Assembly: GCA_026874595.1 (NCBI GenBank)
Contig: CM049306.1
Location: 43,276,019 to 43,340,018, forward strand
From: Sipunculus nudus
Taxonomy: Eukaryota; Annelida; Sipuncula; Golfingiida; Sipunculidae
DNA length: 64,000 nucleotides
Direction of reading: 5' to 3'
This document shows positions 40,497-53,494 of this stretch, piece after piece; within the stretch, counting starts at the first letter, position 1; every line of letters begins with the position of its first letter. The translations under genes and the position numbers were made by a program. The notes under the pieces were generated by a model. It had not been told where the DNA came from. It saw nothing but the letters and a program-made list of their open reading frames with translations, and made no database searches.

Positions 40497-40752
40497 TTAA
40501 AGGTGCCCATTCACATACCTTTTGAAAAATAATTTATGTGATCAGACTTCCTCTCTGTATATATTAATGATCTGAAGGTAATTTTGGTTTGGAAAGTTTT
40601 TTTAAGGCCTTCATGGAGGTAGAAAGGTGACTTGTTGCAAAAGGCCAATTGCAAAGATCTGGCTTTTGGACTTGCTGCCAGATGCCCTTGTTGAATTTGT
40701 TTTATTTTGGCAGGCCTGCACATATTATTATAAACATGTTAATATAAACAAA
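40497..40752. mobile_element. MITE-like element, TTAAAGG family, copy 3 (partial)
   Basis: Starts TTAAAGGTGCCCATTCAC as in copy 1, has an internal deletion after AAGGCCTTCATGG, and lacks the right terminus. Confidence 0.6.
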
Positions 40753-41016
40753 ATTCATACACTAGGCCAGAATTTTCATTAATAACTTGTTGGATTGTCC
40801 TGAAACTTGATGTACATTGTACAATAAGGCCTGCTTATATCTTTGCCAAAATCATGATAGAACTTCAATGTTTACTCGACTAGATTGATCAACTTAGTAG
40901 CCACATCACAGGTTGTTTGAAAGGTCTTACGGAAAAAAACACTATATAAGTGAATGATTCAAGCCCTTGGTTGGAAGAAGGTCCTCGGTATGAACGCCAC
41001 TGGTGACTACAAGATC

Positions 41017-41537
41017 AAGGCCTGCCAAAGGTAAATGACTGAAAAAAAGAGTAAGTACTTCAGAAAAAAAAGACTAGACATTTTTTTAAATAAAGAGTGA
41101 AAAAAGAGTAAAATAAGCATCAATTCCCCATTTTTTAACACAGACTGAATAAAGATGTGCTTCGCATAGCACAATTGTATTTATCGGTATATACGTCGGC
41201 ACATATCATTCCCAAAGTCATATACGTGGCACACATCTAAATTCATGAATATCAGGGCATTTTCCACATGTTGTGACACATGCTGCACATTTGCATACAA
41301 AAAAACATGAAATGTCCCATACAAAAAAACATGAAATGTCCCATTCTTGTGCTAACTGGACTTTTAAAGTGGGAAAGAAATAGTATATATTTGAATTCTT
41401 TCATGAAATAAGAGAAAAAAAGAAATCTGCTGTAAAAAAGAGTGAAAAAAGCATAATTAGCATCATTTTTAGGAAATCCTCCAAAAAAAGAGTGACTCTT
41501 TTAAAAAAAGTGATTTGGCAAGCCTGAAATGGTGAAA
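41017..41537. mobile_element. Possible MITE with AGGCYTGCCAAA termini
   Basis: AGGCCTGCCAAA on the left and TTTGGCAAGCCT on the right are inverted. Both are followed inward by A- or T-rich sequence with AAAAAGAGTRA motifs. The interior is AT-rich and non-coding. Confidence 0.45.
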
Positions 41538-42669
41538 TTTTGATATCACCTTACATATTCACTCTGTCTTAATGAAAGTTTTTAACTTTTAGATTATTTA
41601 TTGCCCTGTGCACATAAAACCTGAAATCCAGAAGGCTTAATAATAAAATTTCATTCTGATTGTATGGTTACCTTGATCTCCATTCAGTAGATGGTGCCAC
41701 CAACAGGGCATGGACCTATCCCTAAAAAATATTTAAACAAACATACTAGAATTATTGGCTTTTCGATTCATCAAATATGTAATGAATTTTTCCTTGGGTG
41801 TTCCCCTAATCATCCACAAAAGTTCATAAAAATCCATTTGAAACACACAAAAAACAATGCCTCCTATTAGAGGTATAATTAAAAGAGACCTTTTATATGG
41901 AATAAATTATTATCAGCTGCAAAAATTCTAAAAAAACACCCAGGGCAAGGAATGTTTATGCCTGCAATTAGTAAATTTAGAGGAAGTTTTATATTGCCCA
42001 ATTCTTACTTTATATGTACAGAAAAGAGAGATATGGTCTGACGTGCTCGGTGAGCTAGAGATTTTTTTCCTTAACATGTAAAAGGGGTTCCCATATTTTG
42101 TGGAAATACTATGCAGAGACATGAGTTATTTGCTGTGTGGAGGCATCAAGGTCAACTTGCTCCATTACAGTTTTATTAATGGAGAGGAAGTCTGTGTTTA
42201 TCACAGTCATCAATCAGCTCCTATGGCGCTGTCTGCTATGACAGGGCTGCTGCAGTCAGATATATGTTAACCCCCGGTAACGCTTGATGATAACCGTGAA
42301 AGAAATATAATAACTGCCAGTGGCTTGCACTGCTGTTGCTGAAAAAGAAATGAAGTCATACATCAGTGTAGCAATTCAACAGTCTCCAAAAGAGTAAATT
42401 GCAGGTTGAAATTCAAAAATAAATCATATTTTTGCTTAAATAAAACAAATGCATATATCTTGAAACAGAACCAGTCTTGTTTTTAAAAAATGGATCACAG
42501 AAACCACAGGAACATTTTTACATCACTGCATACCTTAGGGGGGGGAGACATGTTCCTCTGCTGTGTTGTTCATTCTACAGTTGATTTTCTTCTGTCATTT
42601 AAAAATCAGACACTGAAGAGTCACACTTTGTTTTATTGCTTTGGAAATACAAAAAAATGCTTTGTTTAG
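41538..42669. other. Intergenic DNA, nothing recognised
   Basis: A somewhat GC-richer patch at 42130-42310 could be a non-coding exon, but no splice pair or protein match supports it. Confidence 0.4.
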
Positions 42670-44600
42670 CTGCTTTTTCTGGCTGCCATGGAAATGTCAG
42701 AAAGCACGGAGCCATGCTTTGTCGGGCTGCAATGGAAATGTCAGAAAGCAAACAGTCATGCTTTGTCTGGCTGCCATGGAAATGTCAAAAAGCACAGAGC
42801 AATGCTTTGTCTGGCTGCCATGGAAATATCAGAAAGCACAGAGCCATGCTTTGTCTGGCTGCCATGGAAATATCAGAAAGTACAGAGCCATGCATAGTCT
42901 GGCTGCCAGGGAAATAACAGAAAGCACAGAGCAATGCTTTGTCGGGCTGCCATGGAAATATCAGAAAGTACAAAGCCATGCTTTGTCTGGCGGCCATAGA
43001 AATATCAGAAAGCACAGAGCCATGCTTTGTCTGGCTGCCATGGAAATATCAGTAAGCCCAGAGCCATTTTTTGTCTGGCTGCCATGGAAATGTCAGAAAG
43101 CACAGAACCATGCTTTGTCTGGCTGCCATGGAAATGTCAGAAAGAAGAAAGCCATGCTTTTTCTGGCTGCCATGGAAATATCAGTAAGCACAGAGCCATG
43201 CATTGTCTGGCTGCCATGGAAATATCAGAAAGCACAGAGCCATGCTTTGTCTGGCTGCCATGGAAATGTCAAAAAGCAAACAGCCATGCTTTGTCTGGCA
43301 GCAATGGAAATGTCAGAAAGGATAGAGCCATGGTTTGTCTGGCTGCCATGCAAATATCAGAAAGCACAGAGCCATGCTTTGTCTGGCTGCCATGGAAAAA
43401 TCAGAAAACACAGAGCCATTCATAGTCTGGCTGCCAGGGAAATATCAGAGAGCACAGAACCATGCTTTGTCTGGCTGCCATGGAAATGTCAGAAAGAAGA
43501 AGCAATGCTTTATTCTGGCTGCAATGGATATGTCAGAAAGCAAAGAGCCTTGCTTTGTCTGGCAGCCATGGAAATATCAGAAAGCACAGAGCCATGCTTT
43601 GTCTGGCTGCCATGGAAATATCAGAAAGCACAGAGCCATGCTTTATCTGGCTGCCATGGAAATGTCAAAAAGAAGAAAACCATGCTTTTTCTGGCTGCAA
43701 TGGAAATGTCAGAAAGCAGTGAGCCTTGCTTTGTCTGGCTGCCATGGAAATATCAGAAAGCTCAGAGCCATGTTTTGTCTGGCTGCCATGGAAATATCAG
43801 AAAGCACAGAGCCATTCATTGTCTGGCTGCCATGGAAATATCAGAAAGCATAGAGTCATGTTTTGTCTGGCTGCCATGGAAATATCAGAAAGCACAGAGC
43901 CATGCATTGTCTGGCTGCCATGGAAATGTCAAAAAGCAAACAGCCATGCTTTGTCTGGCAGCAATGGAAATGTCAGAAAGGATAGAGCCATGGTTTGTCT
44001 GGCTGCCATGCAAATATCAGAAAGCACAGAGCCATGCTTTGTCTGGCTGCCATGCAAATATCAGAAAGCACAGAGCCATTCATAGACTGGCTGCCAGGGA
44101 AATATCAGAAAGCACAGAGCCATGAATTGTCTGGCTGCCATGGAAATATCAGAAAGCACAGAGCCATGCTTTGTCTAGCTGCCATGGAAATATCAGAAAG
44201 CACAGAGCCATGCTTTGTCTGGCTGCCATGGAAATATCAGAAAGCACAGAGCCATGCTTTGTCTGGCTGCCAGGGAAATATCAGAAAGCATAGAGCCATG
44301 CTTTGTCTGGCTGCCATGGAAATGTCAGAAAGAAGAAAGCCATGCTTTTTCTGGCTGAAATGGAAATGTCAGAAAGCACAGAACCTTGCTTTGTCTGGCT
44401 GCCATGAAAATGTCAGAAAGAAGAAAGCCATGCTTTTTCTGGCTGCAATGGAAATGTCAGAAAGCAAAGAGCCTTGCTTTGTCTCGCTGCCATGGAAATA
44501 TCAGAAAGCACAGAGCCATGCTTTGTCTGGCTGCAATGGAAATATCAGAAAAAAGAAAGCCATGCTTTTTCTGGCTGAAATGGAAATGTTAGAGACCACA
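42670..44600. repeat. 44-bp minisatellite with higher-order structure
   Basis: About 44 units of the type CTTTGTCTGGCTGCCATGGA, AATATCAGAAAGCACAGAGC, CATG. Variant units (AATGTCAGAAAGAAGAAAGC, or GGCAGCAATGG) recur in fixed order: 43261-43440 is nearly the same as 43921-44100, 660 bp (15 units) away. The unit has no stop trinucleotide in any forward frame, so long ORFs (for example 42641-44125, 494 codons) appear in all three frames with a 44-residue period. Confidence 0.95.
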
Positions 44601-47100
44601 TCATATCTTGGTTACCCACCAAGGAAATGTCAGAAATCAGTCTGTGTTCTAAGGTTAAATTTACCAATTTTCACACACTTGTCAGTGGATAGCAGTGATG
44701 ATGACAATAGAGGTTTTCCTTCCTAGAAAAGAAAACCATTGGTGTTATGGATCCAGAATTTGTTTGAAGATTAATAATGTTCAGTAGGGAGAGTGTCAGT
44801 TCAATGATGATTTCAATACAATGGCCAGTCTGCATCTAATGTTAATACATCATGGGGGTAATGCTGCACTGGAACCCCCAGCAAACCCCACCCCCACTCT
44901 CCTTTTCAGAGAAATCTCATGAATCTATGAAAAAAATGTTCATTCATTTTGTCATAACATGATCATGGAAACCCAACATGGAAGTCAAATATTTTATATT
45001 AATTAATTCTACTACCAATATGATATCAGCTGTATGTTATATACATGATAATCAAATTTGGGGGAAAGATGAGACCCTGTAAAAAACTACAAAATTAAAC
45101 AACTGGTAGCTGATAAAAGAGCTGTTTATGTAACACAGCACAAATATATCATGTTCTTTTTTTCTGGCATCATGTCAGGAACCTATATTTCACATGGCAG
45201 ATGACATTATGATTTCCATTAAAAGTTTTTCTGTTTTGGCTGAGATGTCAAATGTATAATAACCAGATGTCTGTGATCCGATGAATAAGTAATGTGACGG
45301 ACACTTTTCCTGTTATATGCATTATCGAGGCAAGTTTTACCCAGACAGCCTTCTGCTTAGCTCGCTAAATCTGAAGGCAGGGATGTTGCTACTAGAGACC
45401 CTAATCTAATCACTCAAACTGACAAACTGACTCAAGATGGATCGTCAGCATGAATGAGCAAACTTTTCCAATAAAATAAGATTTACATATTTCTTTTAGA
45501 CTATAAATCTATATTTTATTTGCTGCAGCCCTTTTACAATTTTGTTGCATTATTACCCCACAGTTATATAAATAATATTTTTCTTAATTTTCTTATTATT
45601 TTCAGTACTAGCGTATATTTCCCATTCTTGCATAGTTCATTCCTGATAGATTGCACTGCAACAGCCTTTTTAATGGGATCTGATCACCTACAAAGCATGT
45701 TGAATAAACACAAAAAATAGCATCTTCTCTTTTAAATAAAATGGTACCTGCCAAAATAATGTGCTGAAACCACTGGCTTACTCCTGTACACAAGTGTTAA
45801 AAAAGTTGACCGTGCCAGATCACTGGTGCAGACATAAACATAGTGTTAAAGCCACCTGTGTTTTCCATTTTCTTTTCAGGCTTATAGCCAGTGTTTCATA
45901 CTGTGAAGATCATGTATAGTCTTGACTTCAGATGTATTAGTCGTCATGCTCTCTGGTATGAAATGTCTCTGAGATCAATCTCCTAGGAGCTCCTTAAGCA
46001 GAAAGTGAATGGTGATGATGACAGTTCTGTGGTTCACATTGCTGATAGACAAATAAATATGCCGTACTCTGTGTTGTTTTACAATCTTTTCTTGCGAGAT
46101 GGTCATGTTTGGACTACTCCTTGTTTGGGATCTGGCACACATGCGCAAATCAAGATCTGGTCACATGGCCTTGTTATGGTAGACAGATTCGCATGGACCA
46201 TGTTTACTCACAAGCAGAACCATAATAAGGTGCTTAACAGCTTAAGGGGGAGGTATTGAGACCATGTACTGGGATGGCTTTGCTGGGAAACTTTGTATAA
46301 TGCAAAACTGAACTGATAGTGTTGAAGAATGTTCCTGATTATGTCCCTTTAACATGCTGTAATGTTATCACAACTAAAATCTTATATGCACCTCTCATTC
46401 TTCTTTACATGAACAAAAACTGCATCATTCAGAATATTTTTATTGATAAAAAAAAGAAATAATAAAAATGATTATGCCTGCACAGTCAGAGAGTACAGGT
46501 GATATGAGAGAATAAAAGTGGGGCATAACATAAATCAACAACCATGCCACATCAACAGTCCGATTGATTCTCCAGTCTACATTCTGTGCATTCTTGTCAT
46601 GTGCATATACTTATTAGTTACATCATTAATTCACTCAGTTCACAACATTTTGTACATAAATTATGGCCATTTACTATTTCTAAAGAAGCATCATGATAAC
46701 ATTCAGTCTCACATTATTCAGCTCAATGCATTAGATGACTATCACTTTTTCTTATACCTCCCACACAAATATTAGGAAAACACACCAATACCACACTCAG
46801 TGTGTGAGCTGAATATTCTCAACTTGTTATACTACATAGCCCATTCCCATTACATGAGTACACAGTAAGTATATCATAGGATACTGATGGTGAAAACTCT
46901 CTCACAAGGAAGCAGTGTTATTTAGGCCACGCACAAAATAAAAAATAATTGTTCTACAGAATGATGCTCCTTTTTTTGTGAATCAAATTTTAGTTTGTAA
47001 GGAATGAACACAAAGTTCTCTGTAATAATGCTTATTTTGTAACCCAGCCACAATCTCTTCAAAATTAATACATGTGTAAATAATAAAAATATTCATTCTT
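44601..47100. other. Intergenic DNA, nothing recognised
   Basis: No conserved exon. ORFs at 45520-45793, 46005-46259 and 46518-46775 are short, and their residues match no family I know. Confidence 0.45.
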
Positions 47101-47400
47101 GGGCATAAAAAAGGTATGGTTCTCAGGGACTTTTTTTAAAAGAAACCAGTACGGGCTTTTTTTGTATGTTTTGATAAGAATGTCATATGATCAGGGAAAA
47201 GCATGAAAATAACATTTATTTTTTGCCAAACAAGTAAAAGCACTATAAAATAAAGAAAATTTATCAAAATTGCATAATTTTATCTTCTTGAAAGATGAAA
47301 ATCCTAATCAAATTTTTGATGCATTTTTTTTTGGGGGGGGGGGGGTGTTAAAATTGATGTGAGTGGTGCCCGAGAACCATACCTTTTATTTTTTTAGGCC
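47101..47400. mobile_element. PIF/Harbinger-like MITE, copy D
   Basis: AAGGTATGGTTCTCAGG on the left and CCGAGAACCATACCTT then TTAGGCC on the right. TTA follows on the right; the left flank is altered (CTT). It contains a poly-G run near 47333-47346. Confidence 0.78.
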
Positions 47401-47403
47401 TTA

Positions 47404-50400
47404 AAGGTATTACAGAATATAATGTGGTGTTCACATGGACCATTTCAAGGTTCAAAGTAACATTTTGAAAATTTAACATAGATCATGATATTTACTATCT
47501 ATTTCAGTCTCACTCCATTATTATTTATTACAATTAATTTTTTCGGTCTGCCCCTAAGTTAGACTGGTACCAAAAGGAAAGTAATTTCTAACCAAACAAA
47601 ATTTTTATCAATCTAGGCTTGATTTAACTTCATACAGGTTTTTTTTCATATGTCTGTGTTTGTAAGATAGTCTATGTCATTTGTTGCTTTAATATATAAT
47701 GACTTTATAGCATTACTCTTATGAACTTTATATAGATCTGTTATAAGCATGAACCTGTGCATTTTTTTCAGCAGTAGATTGTGGTTATGATTCAGAGATC
47801 CATACCCCTTTCCCTCACCCAAACTGACAAAAAAAAAGATACAAAATATTTTGTAACAATTTCTGATGCATAAAGAGTACCCATAAGGTACTTCAGTGAT
47901 TCATATCAACCAAAATGTCTTTAAATCTGATCTGGAGGTGGTTTCAGATGGCTCCCAAAATATTTTGTACATCGTTTGCAGTATTACTAACAAACATGTT
48001 CAAAACCTCCTCTGCAAATAAACAAGTATGACTGCTCTGTGTTTACATGTTGTTCCCAATTGTTTTGGTGCTTCCACAATGTTAGATTATAAGATGCCTA
48101 GAGTAGAGATCAATCTTAAGCCCATGTAAATGCTTAAAAATGTCTTTTGCATGAAAGGAGAATAAAATGAATGTGTGTAATTAAACACAAAGAACAAGAA
48201 TCTACTAATCAGAAATTCGTCATATTCATGTACTTTGAAATGACTTCATGTTTAATGTCTAATGACTGATATCAACTTACATGCAAAGGAAACAATCACA
48301 AACACTCACCTATCAATAAATTTACTTCTTTCAATGTTCACAGATGTAACTTTTTTGCAGCAGGTTTGTGTATGACACGTTGCAAAGTATAATCATGTGA
48401 CATGGGCCAAAAGTATTTTCAGTGCAAACTGATGAAGGCAAAATATTTTTGATGGAATACATAATCTATAATTTGATGTTATCTGTAATCATTAATCTCA
48501 ACAGAGTAAACTTAAAGCTCTTCTCTGTTATTTTGTTTACTTGGTTGTGATATATATTCTTTTGTACTTCACTATGCAAGTTATAAAAGTATGGTTTATA
48601 CTTTAAATTCTTCAATAGAAGACGCGTCTTGTATTAGGCTAACTAAATTGCAAAAGTTTAAACATTTCTTGAAGTCTTAGCGAGTCTTCTATCATGTATT
48701 ATAACATGAATGACATGTGCTGGGTTCGCGCAGAGATGAGTGACCAAAGAGATGAGTCCACATGATTTTAAAATTTTGGGATTATTGCTATTTATATACT
48801 TATAAATCTATTATTTCTTTTATGAACAATGAAACTGAATCTCTAATTTTACAAGAAGAGATCAATGAGAAAGCTTCCAAACAAAAATAAAATTCATGAC
48901 CCTTTTTTATGACATACTGTGCATTTTGTAAAATTCAATGACATTTTGAATACTAAAAGTTTTCACTGCAAATTTCAAGACTTTCAAACAAATTTTAAGA
49001 GTTAAAAAAAAAAAACAGTTCTTCTTTTAATTATAATAAGTGTTTTGTTTTGGAGTTTGTACATTTTTTATTATATATATTAATATACTATGCAATATAT
49101 CTATCAGCTGCATCCATTTAGTAAATTTCAATATTTTTACAGCACATAATGAATACCAAGGAACATCCTGGAGCAGTTTTAACACTCAAACATTCATAAC
49201 AACAAACCTTGCCAGGGTGTAACAATACATCACCATCAAATCATATAAACAAAAGAACAAAGATAGGTATATCACCACACCATAAGAATCCTGTTCACCC
49301 ACCGCACCCCATCAACTGCCAAATCTAACCTAACGAACTAAAACAATGGAGAAATATTTATACTCTATTAATCACATCATACATGCAACAGAAACAAAAG
49401 GTTACACTCCCAAAAAGAGCACTAAACACATTCATTTGTAAAAGTAGTTATACACTTTTAACATGCCAAGTATACATACATACACACATATATATGAACT
49501 GATTTAAATAAGCCTGTTCTCTATGCCACACCCTACAAATTAAAATATAACATGCCTGTAACAACTTCAGAAACTAACAGCTGAACACCAAAAGTCACCC
49601 AGTGTTTGTCTTGTAATAAAACTACATTGTCTACATGATATATTGGTCCGGCTTGGCCAGCACAAAGCTATCATATACAAAGCTGATTATTCAGGTGGCA
49701 TTAAAACCTGCAAGCACTGTGTGCATACCACCCCTATAAAACATGATGCAATTGCGCATCTGGAAACATAAAGTAAAAAAGCAGATACATTTCATACATC
49801 TATTTCATGCATAGCATAATGTCTAACGACTGATGAATATACCATTTTGTATATGGTGAAAAGTTTAAAAGCAAACTATAATGATGATACATGATAGCTA
49901 CGATACAATCCGAGCATGGATGTCTGAATACATGACCCCTGACGCATGCTCTCTCTATCGTAATGTAACATCCGTGTATCTACAATGCATAACCTTCAAT
50001 ACTTTCACAGGGTCCTGCTGCCTCCCATTTTAAACAATGTAGAATCAATAACAAATGGCAGTGTTGAGCGGTATTTATAAGGCACCTCAGCGGTAGTCAC
50101 GTACATCGCCCTGTCATAATCTGGGGCTTAAGGGTCATCAGTAAATGTCAATTTTCAATACAATATTTTCCATTAGATATAAATATGTTAATATCATGTA
50201 CAATGGAAACTGTTTAAAAAGACTACCTGTCTATTAAGACCACCTTTGAATGAACTGGAAACATACACATTTACTTTATTTCATAAATCTAAATTAGCTT
50301 CTCCATCTAGTCATCTCTGAGTAGAATGAGTTCTACAAGAAAATGTCTCAGCTGTTGTTTGGAATATTTTCAGCTTCACTTACTTGTATTCATGTGTATT

Positions 50401-52689
50401 AATTAGCTGATGCCTATGATAATGTTTAGATTATGTCCCGTGAATATTTTGTAACATTTAAATGAAACTATGAAAAACCATCCAGTAAAATCCATGTCTC
50501 CTTAGTCTAGGATTAAGTCTCCATGAAGTAAATGTCTCCATATAGCAACTGATCATGTGTCACTGCAGTAATGATAAAATATTTTATACATATCATATTA
50601 TGAAGTAGCTCAAGATACCAAGCTCAAGTAATGATCAACTCAATATAATATATGATCATGTATTACTGCAGTGATGAACAAAGATTCTCCACAGTGACCA
50701 TGTCTGACAGCACAGCAGTAATAACCAAAGATCAAATTAAATAATCATGTACCACCATAGGGTAGAATCTATTCTATGGCCTATGTTCTTGTATCACAAA
50801 AGTGACTGACCATATATCTCACTGCTGTAAATAACCAGAGTAAATGCAACAATCCAAAAGAAATGAGATTGTTGGATGAGATTATTGGTGGAGTAGATGA
50901 GAAGACTTGATAAAGCAATCTTCAGCAACAGTATTTGTCTTTGTATGCCAGTAGGCCAAGGATCTAGTATACATATTGAAATCATTAATGCACAGTTAAT
51001 ATCGAGTAATATGCCATGTAATGTATATAATATAAAACTTTGCAAGTTCACTTGTTTAAAGTGTGGTTGAGACCTGACCCTTACTGATGACCCCTTTCAA
51101 GTTCTAATAACCTGAAAAAATGCCAGCCTAAAGTTACCTGAAAAGTTTGTGCTTGTTAAACAAAATGCCTGTCACAATCAGTTTTCTACACTTACAAGTC
51201 CTCCAAGACTGGCTTTATAGACTCAGGCTCCTTATATAAGGGGTCTGTCACACAGACCTCACCAGCCAATAATAGTTCATGGAAATGCAGAAAACTGTGT
51301 GTGCCATTTCACAGGATCTGTATCCTCACTGCTTATAATACCACACTGAACTGAATGAGATCATATCTATTTAAATACACAACAACCCATTTGATTTCTT
51401 CTGTAAACTGTACAAAATCATAATAAAATCTTCACACATTTAAATTCATAGATAACTTGAATATTTTTGTTAAAACAGGGAAGAAATAAACATGGGACTG
51501 GTAGATACTAGTTGTTACTTAAAAGTCAAACCATATATACTATTATTAGTAACATATAAACCAAGGATATCGCCATTGCTTATTTAACAGTCTCACACCA
51601 ACTAATACACACTATACTTTACTTAATCTAGCTTCACCTGTCACTTCACTTTTCACATACTAGAATCTAACATACGACCACTAGGTGCCAAATGTTTTCC
51701 TGTGGGAAAGGGTTCTTTGTAAATGGACGGTAGTGTATAAAACAAGTTAACTGAAGATACTATAAAACATGTGAAAGGAATCCTGCATCTTTCTCTGATG
51801 TTAATTTATTTATTTTTTCAAAAACATGTTACATTATGTATCATAACAGGCCAAATGGGATTAATAATTTATCTGTTTATGATAACATGACTGGATGTTG
51901 ATTTTAAATGAATAAAGAGATAACCAATTCATCAAGAAAGCATTTGTTACTTTTGCGTTATGTGACTTTGTAACATTGCGTATGGTAAAGATGAATAAAA
52001 ATTGTAACAAAAAATAAAACAGTAAAAGCAATATTTAACCATTTCATCTCATCTGATGAAACTTAAGAATAGAGTTTTAGCATTTACAGTTTGACTAAAT
52101 AATAATAATTGGCGTAACTTTCAATATTTTACCAAATATAGTTTGGTATGTGGGTGTGACAATAGAGATGAACTCTGATGATGTATGTAAGTCTCTTGAA
52201 ATTCTAAAATTTTACAAAATACAGCAGAATTCTGACAAATTTTGTTCCACATTATAAAATCACATCAAACACCATTATTTCACATTAAACTAATTTTCGA
52301 TCTCATGTAATTATACACTATCTTACAATTATCTAACACATTGTGAATAAACCCATTAGCTAAGGCTCAAACTTTGGCAAAATCAGAACTTCAAATCATA
52401 TCTTATAGCCATTAAATGACTTGAAAAACAAGTTAATTCAAATTTTACATGATTATAAAGGTCTACTAAATTACTGTAAAATATCATCAACTGGTGGACT
52501 AATGACAATAACAGCCGCAGGTCATTATCAGATGACCAACATACATACTTACACGAATTAAATCTTCATCTAAAGTCTGTGTCCAACTTGCTCTCTTACC
52601 TTAAGAAGAGCTAAAGTTTGACTAAAGCACTCACTCAGACACACCATTTGTACATGTATATATAATCATATATACTATGGTATATTGCA
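47404..52689. other. Gene-poor DNA / possible HBP1 3' UTR
   Basis: Downstream of HBP1 on the minus strand. A mariner-type MITE fragment lies at 50205-50260 (CTGTCTATTAAGACCACC). No other exon or array is recognised. Many TTTATT hexamers prevent a choice of poly(A) site. Confidence 0.45.
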
Positions 52690-52782
52690 TCACTCTTCCC
52701 TGCAGGACTGTAAAGCACTGCCAGCACGGTCACTGGACGCATGGATGGAATGTGGGTATTGCAGCAGATTATCAGCTCCTAA
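52690..52782 (-). CDS. HBP1: Candidate last exon of HBP1
   Basis: After the acceptor CCCCTGTGCAG a phase-0 frame reads 30 codons (starting LGADNLLQYPHSIH, ending SCREE) and then TGA. It would directly follow NPSG of the previous exon. Vertebrate HBP1 ends only a few residues after this point with a different sequence, so homology cannot confirm it. The choice rests on phase, splice site and position. Confidence 0.38.
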   Translation of the reverse strand, partial: LGADNLLQYPHSIHASSDRAGSALQSCREE

Positions 52783-53084
52783 CTGCACAGGGGCCATGGA
52801 CTAGGAATCTCCACTCTACAATGGCATAAACAAACACATAGCATGATAGGTAACACTGTCACTAAGAATCTGCACTGTATAAGAATATAAAAGCAGAGAA
52901 TTAGAGGTGACATCATCATTTTCAGGGCCCATGGGCTGGTACAAGTCATGTAGTTAGATAACCCACTGGCCTGACAAACAATTTCAGGACAATAAATAAA
53001 ATGTTTCTTGAAATAATGTGCATGAAACAGCAGAATTGACAGAAGGATAATCTGATTATTATGATTCAATGATCAAGAACAGTC

Positions 53085-53230
53085 CAACAGCCCTCTGGTC
53101 CAACAGCTGTACAACTGTTGGACCAATGGACACTTGGACAGATGTTGGACCAATGAGCAGCAGGATCAATGGGGCGCTGGACCAATGGATTGTTGGGACA
53201 ATGAGCTGCTAGACCAACGGGCTGTCGGAA
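53085..53230. repeat. Short degenerate tandem repeat
   Basis: Repeated TTGGACCAATGRRC phrases about 25-30 bp apart, in the last HBP1 intron or 3' region. Confidence 0.7.
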
Positions 53231-53349
53231 CAAAGATGGGAAATGTATCCAGTAGCAACTGTAAAATTTTTAAACATTTGAGGGAAATATATATTAAACA
53301 AAACTGTATGTAATGCAAGAAACGTGTGGCAGAGAGCCTGCTTTCTTAC

Positions 53350-53494
53350 CCCTGAGGGATTACGTCTCCGCTTCCAACAATCAGGATGAATTTTTTTGTG
53401 CTGCTCTGCTAACACCTTTGCTTTTTGTTCGTATTCTTTTCGGTCATCACCACACATTTTTTTCCACTTGTCACCAAGCATCACACTGATTGCT
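53350..53494 (-). CDS. HBP1: HBP1 exon, second half of HMG box
   Basis: 145 nt encoding AISVMLGDKWKKMCGDDRKE through EQHKKIHPDCWKRRRNPSG, helices 2 and 3 and the basic tail. Acceptor CTATTCCAG; donor GTAAGA in phase 0. Reading on past the donor gives VRKQALCH..., which is intron. Confidence 0.96.

Noticed and set aside
42641-44125. 494-residue protein gene
   Set aside because: The ORF is the read-through of a stop-free 44-bp minisatellite and is equally open in the other two forward frames.
46005-46259. 84-residue ORF
   Set aside because: No recognised motif, no splice context, and a composition like its surroundings.
53209-53349. HBP1 C-terminal extension read through from the HMG exon (VRKQALCH...)
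   Set aside because: A consensus GTAAGA donor lies exactly after NPSG, and the extension has no homology.
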